A stretch of DNA of 63,439 nt from Candidatus Lachnoclostridium stercoravium. GTDB lineage: Bacteria > Bacillota > Clostridia > Lachnospirales > Lachnospiraceae. The notes beneath the pieces are model-generated. The model saw only the letters and a program-made list of their open reading frames with translations, did no database searches and was not told the DNA's origin. The stretch is from assembly GCA_019118365.1 (NCBI GenBank), contig DWZA01000096.1, forward strand, positions 1 to 63,439, read 5' to 3'. A program made the position numbers and the translations under genes. Below, piece after piece: positions 34,316 to 42,601 of the stretch (position 1 is its first letter; each line of letters starts with the position of its first letter).

Positions 34316-35638
34316 ATGAAAAAACAAAGAGTGCATTTAAAAGCGCCGGATAACTGGATAAACGATCCCAACGGGTTTATATATTATAAAGGGTATTATC
34401 ATTTATTTTATCAGTATTTTCCATATGGACCGCGTTGGGGGACCATGCATTGGGGACATGCGGTAAGTAAAGACCTTGTCAGCTGGGAACATCGCGGGAT
34501 CGCGCTTTATCCATCCAGATATGAAGATAAAAATGGCTGTTTTTCCGGCAGCGCTATAGAAAACGATGGGACAATGTACCTTGTTTATACGGGGGTACGT
34601 TACGAGGTTATAAATCCGGAAGATCCGCATACCTGCCTGAACGACCAGTTTGAATCTGCTCAGATGATGATCTATTCAGAAGACGGGTTCCATTTTGACA
34701 ATGAAAACGGAAAAGAGGTTATCATCCCTCCGCTGACGGACAAAAATATGGGCGACCGCACCCATACGCGGGATCCGAAGATCTGGCGTGGAAAAGAAGC
34801 GTGGTACCTTATTTTAGGCAGCACAGTGGAACGAAGATATGGAGAAGTCCTTTTTTATCAGAGCAGGGATCTGCACACATGGACATATGTAAACAAAGCC
34901 TGGAAAGGTCCTGACTACGGATGGATGTGGGAATGCCCGGACTATTTTGAAACACAGGGCGGAAAAGTCCTTATGATCTCTCCAATGGAAATTGGAAAGA
35001 CCGATGAAAAGGAGAAAAATCATGCGGTCTGTTTCCCGGTCGAATTTGACGAGGAAACCTGTAAAATGGATATTCCGGATCAGTATCAGTTCGTCGACTA
35101 CGGACTGGATCTGTACGCTCCTCAGACGACGACGGATGCAGAAGGCAGAAGAGTAATGGCAGGATGGATCCGTATGCCGCAGCCGGTAACGGATGGCTGG
35201 ATCGGGATGTATTGTTCGCCGCGGGTAGTGGAAAGGAGAGGGAACCATATCTATTTCCATATGCACCCCAATATCAGAGCTGCCTTTTCCAAAGAAATAT
35301 CAGACGTTTCTGAAGCTTCCGCGGACGGGTATATGGCAAAGTTTGATCTGGAAGACGGGGAAGAGGCAGATATTGGAGGCTTTCGTATCAGGCGGGAGAA
35401 CGGAAGGATCTATACAGACAGGACGAACGTATATCCGGCTTTCCCAGGAGCGCATTTGATATCAGAGACACCTGCGATCCAGGATGGTTCGCGGATAGAA
35501 GTACTGGCAGATGAAAATCTTGTTGAAGTCTATATTAACGACGGAGAATATGTGATCAGCAACACGGTATACGGGATCAGGAAAACGGCTGGTCTGAGAG
35601 GAAAAGGGACAATGCAGCTGTATACGCTTGAGAAATAG
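34316..35638 (+). CDS. GH32 beta-fructosidase (sucrose or fructo-oligosaccharide hydrolase)
   Basis: A 440-residue glycoside hydrolase family 32 enzyme. The five-bladed catalytic domain begins with WINDPNGF, whose D17 is the nucleophile. The transition-state aspartate is in HTRDPKIW and the acid/base glutamate is in WECPDYF. The remainder from about residue 320 is a beta-sandwich. No signal peptide is present, so it acts in the cytoplasm on sugar brought in by the ABC importer encoded upstream. Unphosphorylated sucrose or short fructans are the likely substrates, since uptake is by ABC rather than PTS. AUG follows GGAGG; the operon ends with a large hairpin. Confidence 0.92.
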   Translation: MKKQRVHLKAPDNWINDPNGFIYYKGYYHLFYQYFPYGPRWGTMHWGHAVSKDLVSWEHRGIALYPSRYEDKNGCFSGSAIENDGTMYLVYTGVRYEVINPEDPHTCLNDQFESAQMMIYSEDGFHFDNENGKEVIIPPLTDKNMGDRTHTRDPKIWRGKEAWYLILGSTVERRYGEVLFYQSRDLHTWTYVNKAWKGPDYGWMWECPDYFETQGGKVLMISPMEIGKTDEKEKNHAVCFPVEFDEETCKMDIPDQYQFVDYGLDLYAPQTTTDAEGRRVMAGWIRMPQPVTDGWIGMYCSPRVVERRGNHIYFHMHPNIRAAFSKEISDVSEASADGYMAKFDLEDGEEADIGGFRIRRENGRIYTDRTNVYPAFPGAHLISETPAIQDGSRIEVLADENLVEVYINDGEYVISNTVYGIRKTAGLRGKGTMQLYTLEK

Positions 35639-35664
35639 AAGGTTATGCCGTTAAGAGAAGAGGC

Positions 35665-35711
35665 GAGGGCGCTGCGTGATCATCGAAATGGATGAATTAC
35701 GCAGCGCCCTC
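35665..35711. terminator. Terminator between GH32 and a convergent surface-protein gene
   Basis: GAGGGCGCTGCGT (35665-35677) pairs perfectly with ACGCAGCGCCCTC (35699-35711). The T-run is short (TTGT) rightward and pyrimidine-rich (CTCTTCTCTT) leftward, so it may serve both genes. Confidence 0.65.
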
Positions 35712-35755
35712 TTGTGGTAATAGTGTGAAAGAAAGTCAGGTCTTATATGGATCGG

Positions 35756-36793
35756 TTACTGGATCCAGGCTCCGCTTGGGCCTACCCGGTATCCGTCGAT
35801 CGTCGTATTGATCGCCATAGCTCCTACGATACCTGTAGGGCCTGGATTGAAGTAGTAGCACTGTCCGTCTACCCAGTACCAGCCGGTGATCATCCTTCCC
35901 TGGGAACCGTCGCTGACAGGGTTCAGATAGTAGTACTGGCCGTTGTCATACAGCCATCCGGTCTGCATATAGCCTCTGCCGTCAAAATGGAACCAGTTGT
36001 TGTCAACGTAGAGCCATGCGTTTACTGGATAGGAGCCGTCGGCATACTGATACCACCAGCCGGTAGAATCGCTTCTCCATCCTGTTGCAGCTGCCGGACT
36101 GTTGTTGTTAGAGGAAGAACTGCTGCTTAACGCATAGTCAAAGGTAACTTCATCGGATTCTGTCCAGTCTGTGGTGTCTTTGGATTTCAATCCCAGCGCT
36201 CTTACCCGGAAGTAATAGTCGCCTTCACGGGTGATCATAGAGCGGAAATTATACTGTGTATCTGTAGTCTCGATAGATGTTCCAACAGTGCTTCCATTGC
36301 GGTACAGGCGGATCTGATATTTACGGGCTCCGTTTACGCCTTCCCAGTAAGCCATGCCGTCGTCGTTAAGCTCCGCATACTCTACCTCGGACAGATCCGC
36401 TGTGATGTCGGTCAGTTTGATCTTCAGTGTCAGGGTTTCCTTGGAGTTTTTCGTGCTTTTGGAAGACAAGCTGGCCTTTTCGCCGGTGAGGGAAACGTCT
36501 TTGGATGAGATGTCAAAATAATAGCCGTCGTCCGCCTTTAAAACGACTTCAATAGTAGGATAGGAAGAAGTAGTGCTGGTCACGCCGTAGTCGTCAACGT
36601 AATAGTTGTTCTCATCTGCGCTGACATCCAGGCTCATATCGCTGAAATCAGCGGAATCTTCCAGATCCGCCGCGATATGCAGCTTCACAGACGTAATGGC
36701 AGTCCGGTCTTCCGCTGCGAAAGCCGGGATGGCCGATGTAAGCACCATGGCCGCTGCAGCAAATGCGGCAAAGAATTTTTTAAACTTTTTCAT
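35756..36793 (-). CDS. Secreted protein with choline-binding-type cell-wall repeats, paralogue 1
   Basis: A 345-residue exported protein. A signal peptide (about residues 1-26, ending AIPAFA) precedes a roughly 110-residue beta-rich domain and a fibronectin-III-like domain (near residues 135-215, YWEGVNGARKYQIRLYR...YYFRVRALGLK). After a serine/asparagine linker come cell-wall-binding repeats (GWWYQYADGSYPVNAWLYVDNNWFHFD, GYMQTGWLYDNGQYYYLNP, MITGWYWVDGQCYYFNP). It is probably held on teichoic acid or a related wall polymer. ATG 36793 has AGGAGG seven bases upstream. It has its own promoter and is followed by two related genes upstream on the same strand. Confidence 0.85.
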   Translation of the reverse strand: MKKFKKFFAAFAAAAMVLTSAIPAFAAEDRTAITSVKLHIAADLEDSADFSDMSLDVSADENNYYVDDYGVTSTTSSYPTIEVVLKADDGYYFDISSKDVSLTGEKASLSSKSTKNSKETLTLKIKLTDITADLSEVEYAELNDDGMAYWEGVNGARKYQIRLYRNGSTVGTSIETTDTQYNFRSMITREGDYYFRVRALGLKSKDTTDWTESDEVTFDYALSSSSSSNNNSPAAATGWRSDSTGWWYQYADGSYPVNAWLYVDNNWFHFDGRGYMQTGWLYDNGQYYYLNPVSDGSQGRMITGWYWVDGQCYYFNPGPTGIVGAMAINTTIDGYRVGPSGAWIQ

Positions 36794-36846
36794 AAACAAA
36801 CCTCCTGTCTATTTTGTACTAAAAATTCATTTAATTTCCTGTCATT

Positions 36847-36875
36847 ATCATATCATTTCACAAAAAACAAATCAA
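36847..36875 (-). promoter_or_regulatory. Promoter of cell-wall-binding paralogue 1
   Basis: Read leftward: TTGATT (36875-36870), a 17-bp spacer and TATGAT (36852-36847), about 54 bp before the start. Confidence 0.7.
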
Positions 36876-36938
36876 TTAAAAGATAATGACGAACTCTTAC
36901 GATTTTGACACACTTTTTACAAAAAACGAAAGAGAGCG

Positions 36939-38072
36939 CTACTGGATCATGGCTCCGTCGGCGCCTACCCGGTACTGCCCGTCGATAACGGCATTGGTAA
37001 TAAGGGCGCCCTTTGTCCCGTCAGAAGCCGGGTTGAAATAATAGCATTTATCGCCGATCCAGTGCCATCCGACGATCATGCGCCCAAGGGTTCCGTCGCT
37101 GACAGGATTCAGATAGTAATATCTCCCGCCGTCTAAAAGCCATCCGGTCTGCATATAGCCGTTGGCATCGAAATGATACCAGTTTTCATCAATAAATACC
37201 CATTCAGAAGCCGGATAGGTATCGTCTTCATATGCATACCACCAGCCGGTCCCGTCCCAGATCCATCCGTAAGAAGCATAGGAGGCGTCCTCGGTATCGT
37301 CGTCTTTTTCATCCCGGCTGCCATCTTTGTCGTCATTATAAGTCTCTTTGTCGTATTTTCCGCCGCTGTAGAAATTCGTAGGATCCGTTCCTTCCGGATC
37401 ATAACTGAAGTACAGGGTATTGGAATCTACCCAGTCGCTTTCTTCGTCGTCCACGCTGATGGCGCGCACTTTAAAATAATAGGAACCATTTTTTGTGATC
37501 ATGGATCCGAAATAATATTCAGTATTCTTGGTGGTGATCACTTCATCGTCCAGGCGTGTGCTGCCGCGGTAGAAGCGGACTTCATATTTTTTTGCGTCGC
37601 CCACGTCGTCCCAGTAGCCGACTCCGTCAGTATCAAGAGTCACATCCCCAAGGTCATTGCTGTCGATCTCCGTGGAGATATCTGTGAGCTTAAGCTTTAA
37701 AACAAGAGTTTCCTTATCATTTTTCGTGCTTTTTGAGGAAAGCTCAGCGTCTTCGCCGTCCAGTTCGATATCGTTGGAGGATACGCTGAAATAATACCCG
37801 TCCTCCGCAATGAGGGTGACTTCGACTACTGGATTGGAGGAAGAGATCCCGGTGATCTCATAGTCGTCCACATAATAGGTATCGTCGTCTGTATAGATAT
37901 CCAGATCCATATTCTCAATATCTTCATCATCTTCATCGTCATAATCCGCTTCGATAGTAAGATAGACAGAAGAGATCTCTTCCCTGTCATCGTCGGCGAA
38001 AGCGGCGGACGGAAAAGCAAGAACAAGTGCGCATGCAGTCAGAAATGTGCAGAAAGAATAATTATGCTTCAT
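36939..38072 (-). CDS. Secreted protein with choline-binding-type repeats, paralogue 2
   Basis: A 377-residue paralogue of its neighbours. A signal peptide ends near AAFADD. The N-terminal beta domain is very acidic (DDEDDEDIENMDLDIYTDDDTYYVDDYEI). A fibronectin-III-like domain with YYFKVRAISVDDEESDW and an extra charged linker (DKETYNDDKDGSRDEKDDD) lead to the wall-binding repeats ending GGRYYYLNPVSDGTLGRMIVGWHWIGDKCYYFNPASDG. The acidic domain could bind divalent cations, but no canonical calcium motif is complete. It lies 19 bp after paralogue 3, so the two are probably co-transcribed. Confidence 0.84.
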   Translation of the reverse strand: MKHNYSFCTFLTACALVLAFPSAAFADDDREEISSVYLTIEADYDDEDDEDIENMDLDIYTDDDTYYVDDYEITGISSSNPVVEVTLIAEDGYYFSVSSNDIELDGEDAELSSKSTKNDKETLVLKLKLTDISTEIDSNDLGDVTLDTDGVGYWDDVGDAKKYEVRFYRGSTRLDDEVITTKNTEYYFGSMITKNGSYYFKVRAISVDDEESDWVDSNTLYFSYDPEGTDPTNFYSGGKYDKETYNDDKDGSRDEKDDDTEDASYASYGWIWDGTGWWYAYEDDTYPASEWVFIDENWYHFDANGYMQTGWLLDGGRYYYLNPVSDGTLGRMIVGWHWIGDKCYYFNPASDGTKGALITNAVIDGQYRVGADGAMIQ

Positions 38073-38091
38073 AGAAAACCCCCTGTGATGT

Positions 38092-39216
38092 TTACCGAAC
38101 CCAGGCCCCGTCAGAGCCTACATAATAGCCGTCGACCACGGTATTGGTGATCAGCGCGCCCCTGGTGCCATCCGATACCGTATTAAAATAGTAATATTTG
38201 CCATTGATATATTGCCATCCGGTCACCATTTTCCCCTTGGTGCCGTCGCTTATGGGATTTAAATAATAGAGACGGCCGCCGTCGGTAATCCATCCGGTCT
38301 GCATATAGCCGCTGTTGTCAAAATGGAACCAGTTATTGTCCACAAAAAGCCAGGTGTTGGAAGGGTAGGAGCCGTCGGCGTTCCGGTACCACCAGCCTAC
38401 ATTGTCCTGCTGCCAGCCGCTGCTGTAGGAAGGAGTCACTCCCGGTCCGGCATTGCCGCTGTAATAGATCTGGTTTCCAGGACCGCTGGGGCCGATGGCC
38501 GCAGGACCGTGAGGATGATCCCACCAGTCGTCGTCATCCAGAGCTTCGTCAAAATAGCAGGTGTTGGATTCTGTCCACTCGCCTTTATCGCTGGAATTGT
38601 TGCCGATCGCCCGCACTTTAAAGGAATAGTCGCCCTTCCTGCTGATTATGCCGCTGAAATCATACTCTGTATCGGAAGTAGTCTTGGAGGAGCCGACCAT
38701 GGAACTGTTGCGGTAGAGCCGTACCTCGTACCGCCGCGCCCCGGCTACAGAAGCCCAGGTGCCTTCGCCGTCGTCATCCAGTTCCGCATAATCCGCGGCG
38801 CTTAAGTTGGCGGTCATATCCGTCAGGCGGATCTTTAAGACCAGCCGTTCCTTATCATCTTTGGTACTCCTGGAGGTACAGTCCGCTTCTTCTCCTTCCA
38901 GGATAACATCTCTGCTGGAAACATCGAAATAATATCCGTCGTCCGCATCCAAAGTAACTTCGATAGTGGGATAGGAAGAACTGCCGCTGTCATTGGTGAT
39001 CTCATAGTCGTCTAAGGAATAATTGCCGGAGCCTGCCGTGATCTGTAGAGACATGTCGCTGAAATCGCTGTCGGTTCCCAGCTCCGCTGTGATGTGAAGA
39101 GTAACGCTTTCAATCTTTGTCCTGTCTTCCGCGTGGAGAAGGACAGGCGGGCTTCCGGCTCCGAAGAGCAGGGAAGCGGATAGAAGAACCGCCGCTTTCT
39201 TTTTTATTTCCTTCAT
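38092..39216 (-). CDS. Secreted protein with choline-binding-type repeats, paralogue 3
   Basis: A 374-residue paralogue. A signal peptide (ending LLHAED) is followed by the shared beta domain with SYPTIEVTLDADDGYYFDVSSRDVILEGEEA and SKDDKERLVLKIRLTDMTANLS-type segments. A fibronectin-III-like domain precedes a glycine/proline-rich linker (HGPAAIGPSGPGNQIY) and the wall-binding repeats. It is first in its transcript, behind a good promoter, and shares a divergent intergenic region with the aminotransferase gene. The function of the shared N-terminal domain is unknown to me. Confidence 0.84.
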   Translation of the reverse strand: MKEIKKKAAVLLSASLLFGAGSPPVLLHAEDRTKIESVTLHITAELGTDSDFSDMSLQITAGSGNYSLDDYEITNDSGSSSYPTIEVTLDADDGYYFDVSSRDVILEGEEADCTSRSTKDDKERLVLKIRLTDMTANLSAADYAELDDDGEGTWASVAGARRYEVRLYRNSSMVGSSKTTSDTEYDFSGIISRKGDYSFKVRAIGNNSSDKGEWTESNTCYFDEALDDDDWWDHPHGPAAIGPSGPGNQIYYSGNAGPGVTPSYSSGWQQDNVGWWYRNADGSYPSNTWLFVDNNWFHFDNSGYMQTGWITDGGRLYYLNPISDGTKGKMVTGWQYINGKYYYFNTVSDGTRGALITNTVVDGYYVGSDGAWVR

Positions 39217-39253
39217 AAAATCTCCCCATTTCTATGCATATGTATATAAAATT

Positions 39254-39282
39254 ATCATAGCATTCCACTAATTGACTGTCAA
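39254..39282 (-). promoter_or_regulatory. Promoter of cell-wall-binding paralogues 3 and 2
   Basis: Read leftward: TTGACA (39282-39277), a 17-bp spacer and TATGAT (39259-39254). Confidence 0.82.
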
Positions 39283-39337
39283 TTGCGAGGGCTCGTTTTT
39301 CCGCTTACAAAATCTTTACAATTTTCGTAAAAAGGTG

Positions 39338-39366
39338 TTGAAGAATGGGGATGAAGTAAGTATAAT
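39338..39366 (+). promoter_or_regulatory. Promoter of the class V aminotransferase gene
   Basis: TTGAAG (39338-39343), a 17-bp spacer and TATAAT (39361-39366), 52 bp before the ATG. Confidence 0.8.
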
Positions 39367-39418
39367 AGGTTAGAATTAAGGAAAAACAGAAGAGTGTAGC
39401 AAGGAAAGGAAGGAAACT

Positions 39419-40642
39419 ATGAATTTTAAAGAAATCAACCCATCTCCACGTACATTGATGTGCCCAGGTCCGGTAGACGCAGATCCCCGTGTTCTCCGTG
39501 CTATGAGCGCGCCTATCCTTGGCCAGTTTGACCCCGAATTTTTAGATCTCATGTCTGAAACGATGGAAATGGCCCGTCAGGTGTTCCAGACAAAGAATGA
39601 GCAGACATATACCGTAGATACCACATCCAGAGGAGGCCTTGAGACTGTACTTACCGGCGCGATCTGCCCAGGGGACAAGGTGCTGATCCCGGCTTACGGC
39701 CGTTTCGGCTATCTGCTGTCAGAGATCCTGGAGCGCTGCGGAGCGGAGATCACTCTCCTTGAAAGACCGTGGGGCACAGTGTTCGATCCGGAAGAGGTAG
39801 AGGCTGAGTTAAAGAAGGGCGGCTATAAAGCAGTTGCCATCATCCATGGAGAGACGTCTACTTCCATGATGCAGCCGTTGGAAGAGATCGGCAGGATGTG
39901 TAAAGAATACGGCGCCTTGTTTATCGTGGATGCGGTCGCTACCCTTGGAGGCGCAGAAGTAAAGGTAGACGAATGGGGTATTTCCGCATGTGTATCCGGC
40001 ACCCAGAAGTGCATTTCCGCTCCTTCCGGATCCGCGCTGATCACATATAATAAGGAAATCGAAGACATTATCCTTTCCAGGAAAAAAGTAGAAAAAGGTA
40101 TCCGTACCGCAGAGGACGAGGACACATTTATGCCTCACATCCCAAGCAACTATCTGGATCTGGCTCAGCTTCAGGATTACTGGGGACCGCGCCATCTGAA
40201 CCACCATACAGAGGCTACCAGCATGCAGTATGCTGTCCATGAAGCGCTCCGCTGCATCGTTACGGAAGGTCTGGAGAACCGTTTCGCCCGCCACTCCTTA
40301 AACGACAAGGCGCTTACTGCAGGCCTGAACGCAATGGGCATCAAGATCTTCGGCGATATCGCCCACAAGATGCCGGTAGTAACGGCTATTGAGATACCGG
40401 AAGGCGTAGATGGAAAGAAGGTCCGCAGCGAGCTTCTTGACTATTTCGGAATCGAGATCGCAACATCCTTCGGACCGCTTGACGGAAAGATCTGGAGGAT
40501 CGGAAACATGGGATATTCCAGCCAGAGGCGCAACATCCTCCTGACCCTTGGCGCGCTGGAAGCTGTCCTGAAAGAGAACGGCGTAAAGGTACCGTCCGGA
40601 GATGCAGTTGCCGCCGCGCTGGAAGTGTATAAGAACGTATAA
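39419..40642 (+). CDS. Class V aminotransferase (alanine/serine/ureidoglycine-glyoxylate type)
   Basis: A 407-residue PLP enzyme of the alanine-glyoxylate/serine-glyoxylate group, which includes (S)-ureidoglycine-glyoxylate transaminase PucG. Visible blocks are LMCPGPVDADPRVLRAM near the N-terminus, TTSRGGLETVLTGAICPGDKVLIP, the PLP-holding aspartate in LFIVDAVATLGG, and the Schiff-base lysine in VSGTQKCISAPSG. Its substrate cannot be fixed from sequence. The two AllE-like bicupins in the window make a ureide role worth testing; phosphonate aminotransferase or serine metabolism are alternatives. It is monocistronic and ends four bases from the convergent histidine kinase gene. Confidence 0.85.
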   Translation: MNFKEINPSPRTLMCPGPVDADPRVLRAMSAPILGQFDPEFLDLMSETMEMARQVFQTKNEQTYTVDTTSRGGLETVLTGAICPGDKVLIPAYGRFGYLLSEILERCGAEITLLERPWGTVFDPEEVEAELKKGGYKAVAIIHGETSTSMMQPLEEIGRMCKEYGALFIVDAVATLGGAEVKVDEWGISACVSGTQKCISAPSGSALITYNKEIEDIILSRKKVEKGIRTAEDEDTFMPHIPSNYLDLAQLQDYWGPRHLNHHTEATSMQYAVHEALRCIVTEGLENRFARHSLNDKALTAGLNAMGIKIFGDIAHKMPVVTAIEIPEGVDGKKVRSELLDYFGIEIATSFGPLDGKIWRIGNMGYSSQRRNILLTLGALEAVLKENGVKVPSGDAVAAALEVYKNV

Positions 40643-40645
40643 TTT

Positions 40646-41665
40646 TTAAGCCTCCGGCAGGCAGACCGTTACAGCAGTGCCTTCTCCGGGACGGCTGTCT
40701 ACTTCGATGGACCCGCCGCACAGGGTGAGGATCCGTTTGACGATGGCCAGGCCGATGCCGTTTCCCTCCATGGTGTGGGAGGTGTCGGCCTGATAAAATT
40801 TATCAAAGATATGGGACAGGGATTCTTCCGGTATGCCGCAGCCATGGTCTTCCAGGCGGAAGCATATGCCGCCTTTGGAACGGAACAGGCGGACGGAAAG
40901 AGAAGCCCCTTCCGGCGAAAATTTGATACTGTTGTCCAGCAGATTGACCCAGACCTGATTCAAAAGGTCTGGATTGCTGGTAAATGAGATCTCTTCCAGG
41001 TCGATATCCAGGGAGAGGTCTTTTTTTGACCATTTCGGTTCAAGAAGAAGGATGGAGCGGCGGATCTGTTCCGCTAGGTTAAAGGTTTTCTGCTCCGTTA
41101 TGATAGTCATCTTTTCTACCTTGGAAAGGTTTAAGATATTTCCGGACAGGGTAGAAAGACGTCCCGCCTCCTGGATGATAATATCCAGATATTCATCCCG
41201 TTCCTCCTTTGTCAGGTCCGGATCTTTTAAAAGCTTTGCAAAGCCTTTTAAAGAGGAGAGGGGCGTCTTAAATTCATGGGAAAAATTGTTGATAAAATCG
41301 GTCCGGAGGATCTCTGTATTTTCCAGCTCTTCAGCCATGGAGTTAAAGCTGTTGGAAATATTGGAAAGCTCTTTCAGGCTGTCTAAATGGATGCGGGTCT
41401 TGAAATTCCCTTTCCCCAGCTGGTTTATGGCGGCGGCCAGAGTGGCCATGGGCCGCAGCAGGATCCGGTTGATGACCGCGGTAAGGATCAGCCCGGAAAA
41501 CAGGCTTACGATCAAAAGCAGGAGCACCGGCGGATGGATGAAATGAAAGTCGATCTGCACGCCTGAGGTGAGGCTGAAGATCAGGAACATAATGACCGAT
41601 GCCACAAACTGCATGATAAAAAGGAGGAAAAAGATAAAGACAGGAAGGATCACATAAAGGTTCAT
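40646..41665 (-). CDS. Sensor histidine kinase
   Basis: A 339-residue kinase with two N-terminal membrane helices (about 4-32 and 47-66) joined by a very short outside loop, then a HAMP domain (RPMATLAAAINQLGKGNF), the phospho-acceptor H130 in NNFSHEFKTPLSSLKGF, and the ATPase boxes DNSIKFSPEG, EDHGCGIPEE and GNGIGLAIV. The small loop suggests that it senses an event at the membrane or in a partner protein. It is translationally coupled to the response regulator (4-bp overlap) and divergent from the RND efflux operon, its probable target. Confidence 0.93.
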   Translation of the reverse strand: MNLYVILPVFIFFLLFIMQFVASVIMFLIFSLTSGVQIDFHFIHPPVLLLLIVSLFSGLILTAVINRILLRPMATLAAAINQLGKGNFKTRIHLDSLKELSNISNSFNSMAEELENTEILRTDFINNFSHEFKTPLSSLKGFAKLLKDPDLTKEERDEYLDIIIQEAGRLSTLSGNILNLSKVEKMTIITEQKTFNLAEQIRRSILLLEPKWSKKDLSLDIDLEEISFTSNPDLLNQVWVNLLDNSIKFSPEGASLSVRLFRSKGGICFRLEDHGCGIPEESLSHIFDKFYQADTSHTMEGNGIGLAIVKRILTLCGGSIEVDSRPGEGTAVTVCLPEA

Positions 41666-42336
41666 AGATTTCTCACCGCCCTGTATCCCAGCCCCCGGAC
41701 GGTTTCTATGGAAAATTCCGGATAATCCCCGAACTTTTTCCGCAGGCGGTGGATGTGGACGTCTACGGTGCTGTCCGTGGATTCCGAATCCATCCCCCAG
41801 ATCTCGTCCATCAGCTGCATTCTTGTAAAGATCTTTCCGGGACAGGAAAGCAGCTTATACATAAGATAAAATTCTCTGGGCGGGAGAGTGACGGCTTCAG
41901 TCCCTCTCGTTACCGTAAGGGAATCGTAGTCCAGGATAACGGAACCGACGGTCAGCCGGTGGTCGTATACGATCTTCGCCCGCCTTAAAAGAGCCTTGAT
42001 CCGAAGGAGCATCTCCTCTTCGTCAATGGGCTTTGTGATATAATCGTCCGTCCCTACGAGAAAGCCGCGGCGCTTATCTTCGGGAAGCTGTTTTGCGGTG
42101 ATCATCAGGATCGGCATCTCATAATTATTTTCCCTGAGGCGCCTGGTCAGCTCATAGCCGTCCATCTCCGGCATCATGATATCCGTAAGGATCAGGTCAA
42201 TGTGGTTGGTATCAATGACTGAGAGGGCTTCCAGGCCGTTGGCGGCCGTATAGGGACGGTAGCCGTTCGCCTTCAGCATGGCTTTCAAAAGCTCTCTCAT
42301 ATTTTTATCGTCTTCTGCAACTAATATATGGAACAT
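41662..42336 (-). CDS. OmpR/PhoB-family response regulator
   Basis: A 224-residue regulator with a receiver domain (phospho-acceptor D52 in LILTDIMMPEMDG, K103-type lysine in DYITKPIDEEE) and a C-terminal winged helix (EFYLMYKLLSCPGKIFTRMQLMDEIWG, STVDVHIHRLRKKFG, VRGLGYR). ATG 42336 fits the family start (MFHILVAEDD) and the GGAGG five bases upstream; an in-frame ATG at 42348 overlaps that site. It probably controls the divergent RND operon, whose upstream region is 265 bp long. Confidence 0.93.
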   Translation of the reverse strand: MFHILVAEDDKNMRELLKAMLKANGYRPYTAANGLEALSVIDTNHIDLILTDIMMPEMDGYELTRRLRENNYEMPILMITAKQLPEDKRRGFLVGTDDYITKPIDEEEMLLRIKALLRRAKIVYDHRLTVGSVILDYDSLTVTRGTEAVTLPPREFYLMYKLLSCPGKIFTRMQLMDEIWGMDSESTDSTVDVHIHRLRKKFGDYPEFSIETVRGLGYRAVRNL

Positions 42337-42601
42337 AAGGACCTCCATTCTGCGTATGCTTTTACAGTATAACAGTTTTTGGCCTTAAGGGGAAGAAGAG
42401 TATGATTTTTTTGTGAACTCACGCTTATTTCACAAAATGTTCATGTTTGAGAACAGGAGAAACCGGATTTGTTAAGATTCAGTTCATCTTTCTGGGGTAT
42501 TTTAATACACAGGGTAAAAAAGTCCAGTCGAACGCAGGAAGAAAGAGCGGCTGAACAGTAACGTAATACCTGCGGAAATAAGGGTAAAAGGAGCAACAAT
42601 A
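42337..42601. other. Control region between the two-component system and the RND operon
   Basis: The stretch holds repeated GTTCA half-sites (ATGTTCATG near 42438, CAGTTCATC near 42480) of the kind OmpR-family proteins bind. A GTTACTGTTCAGCC motif lies in inverted orientation at 42549-42563. I could not fix a convincing -35/-10 pair for the RND operon. Confidence 0.4.

Noticed and set aside
36606-36908. A rightward 100-codon frame over the start of wall-binding paralogue 1
   Set aside because: It is antisense to a signal peptide coding region and its promoter, and has no ribosome site.
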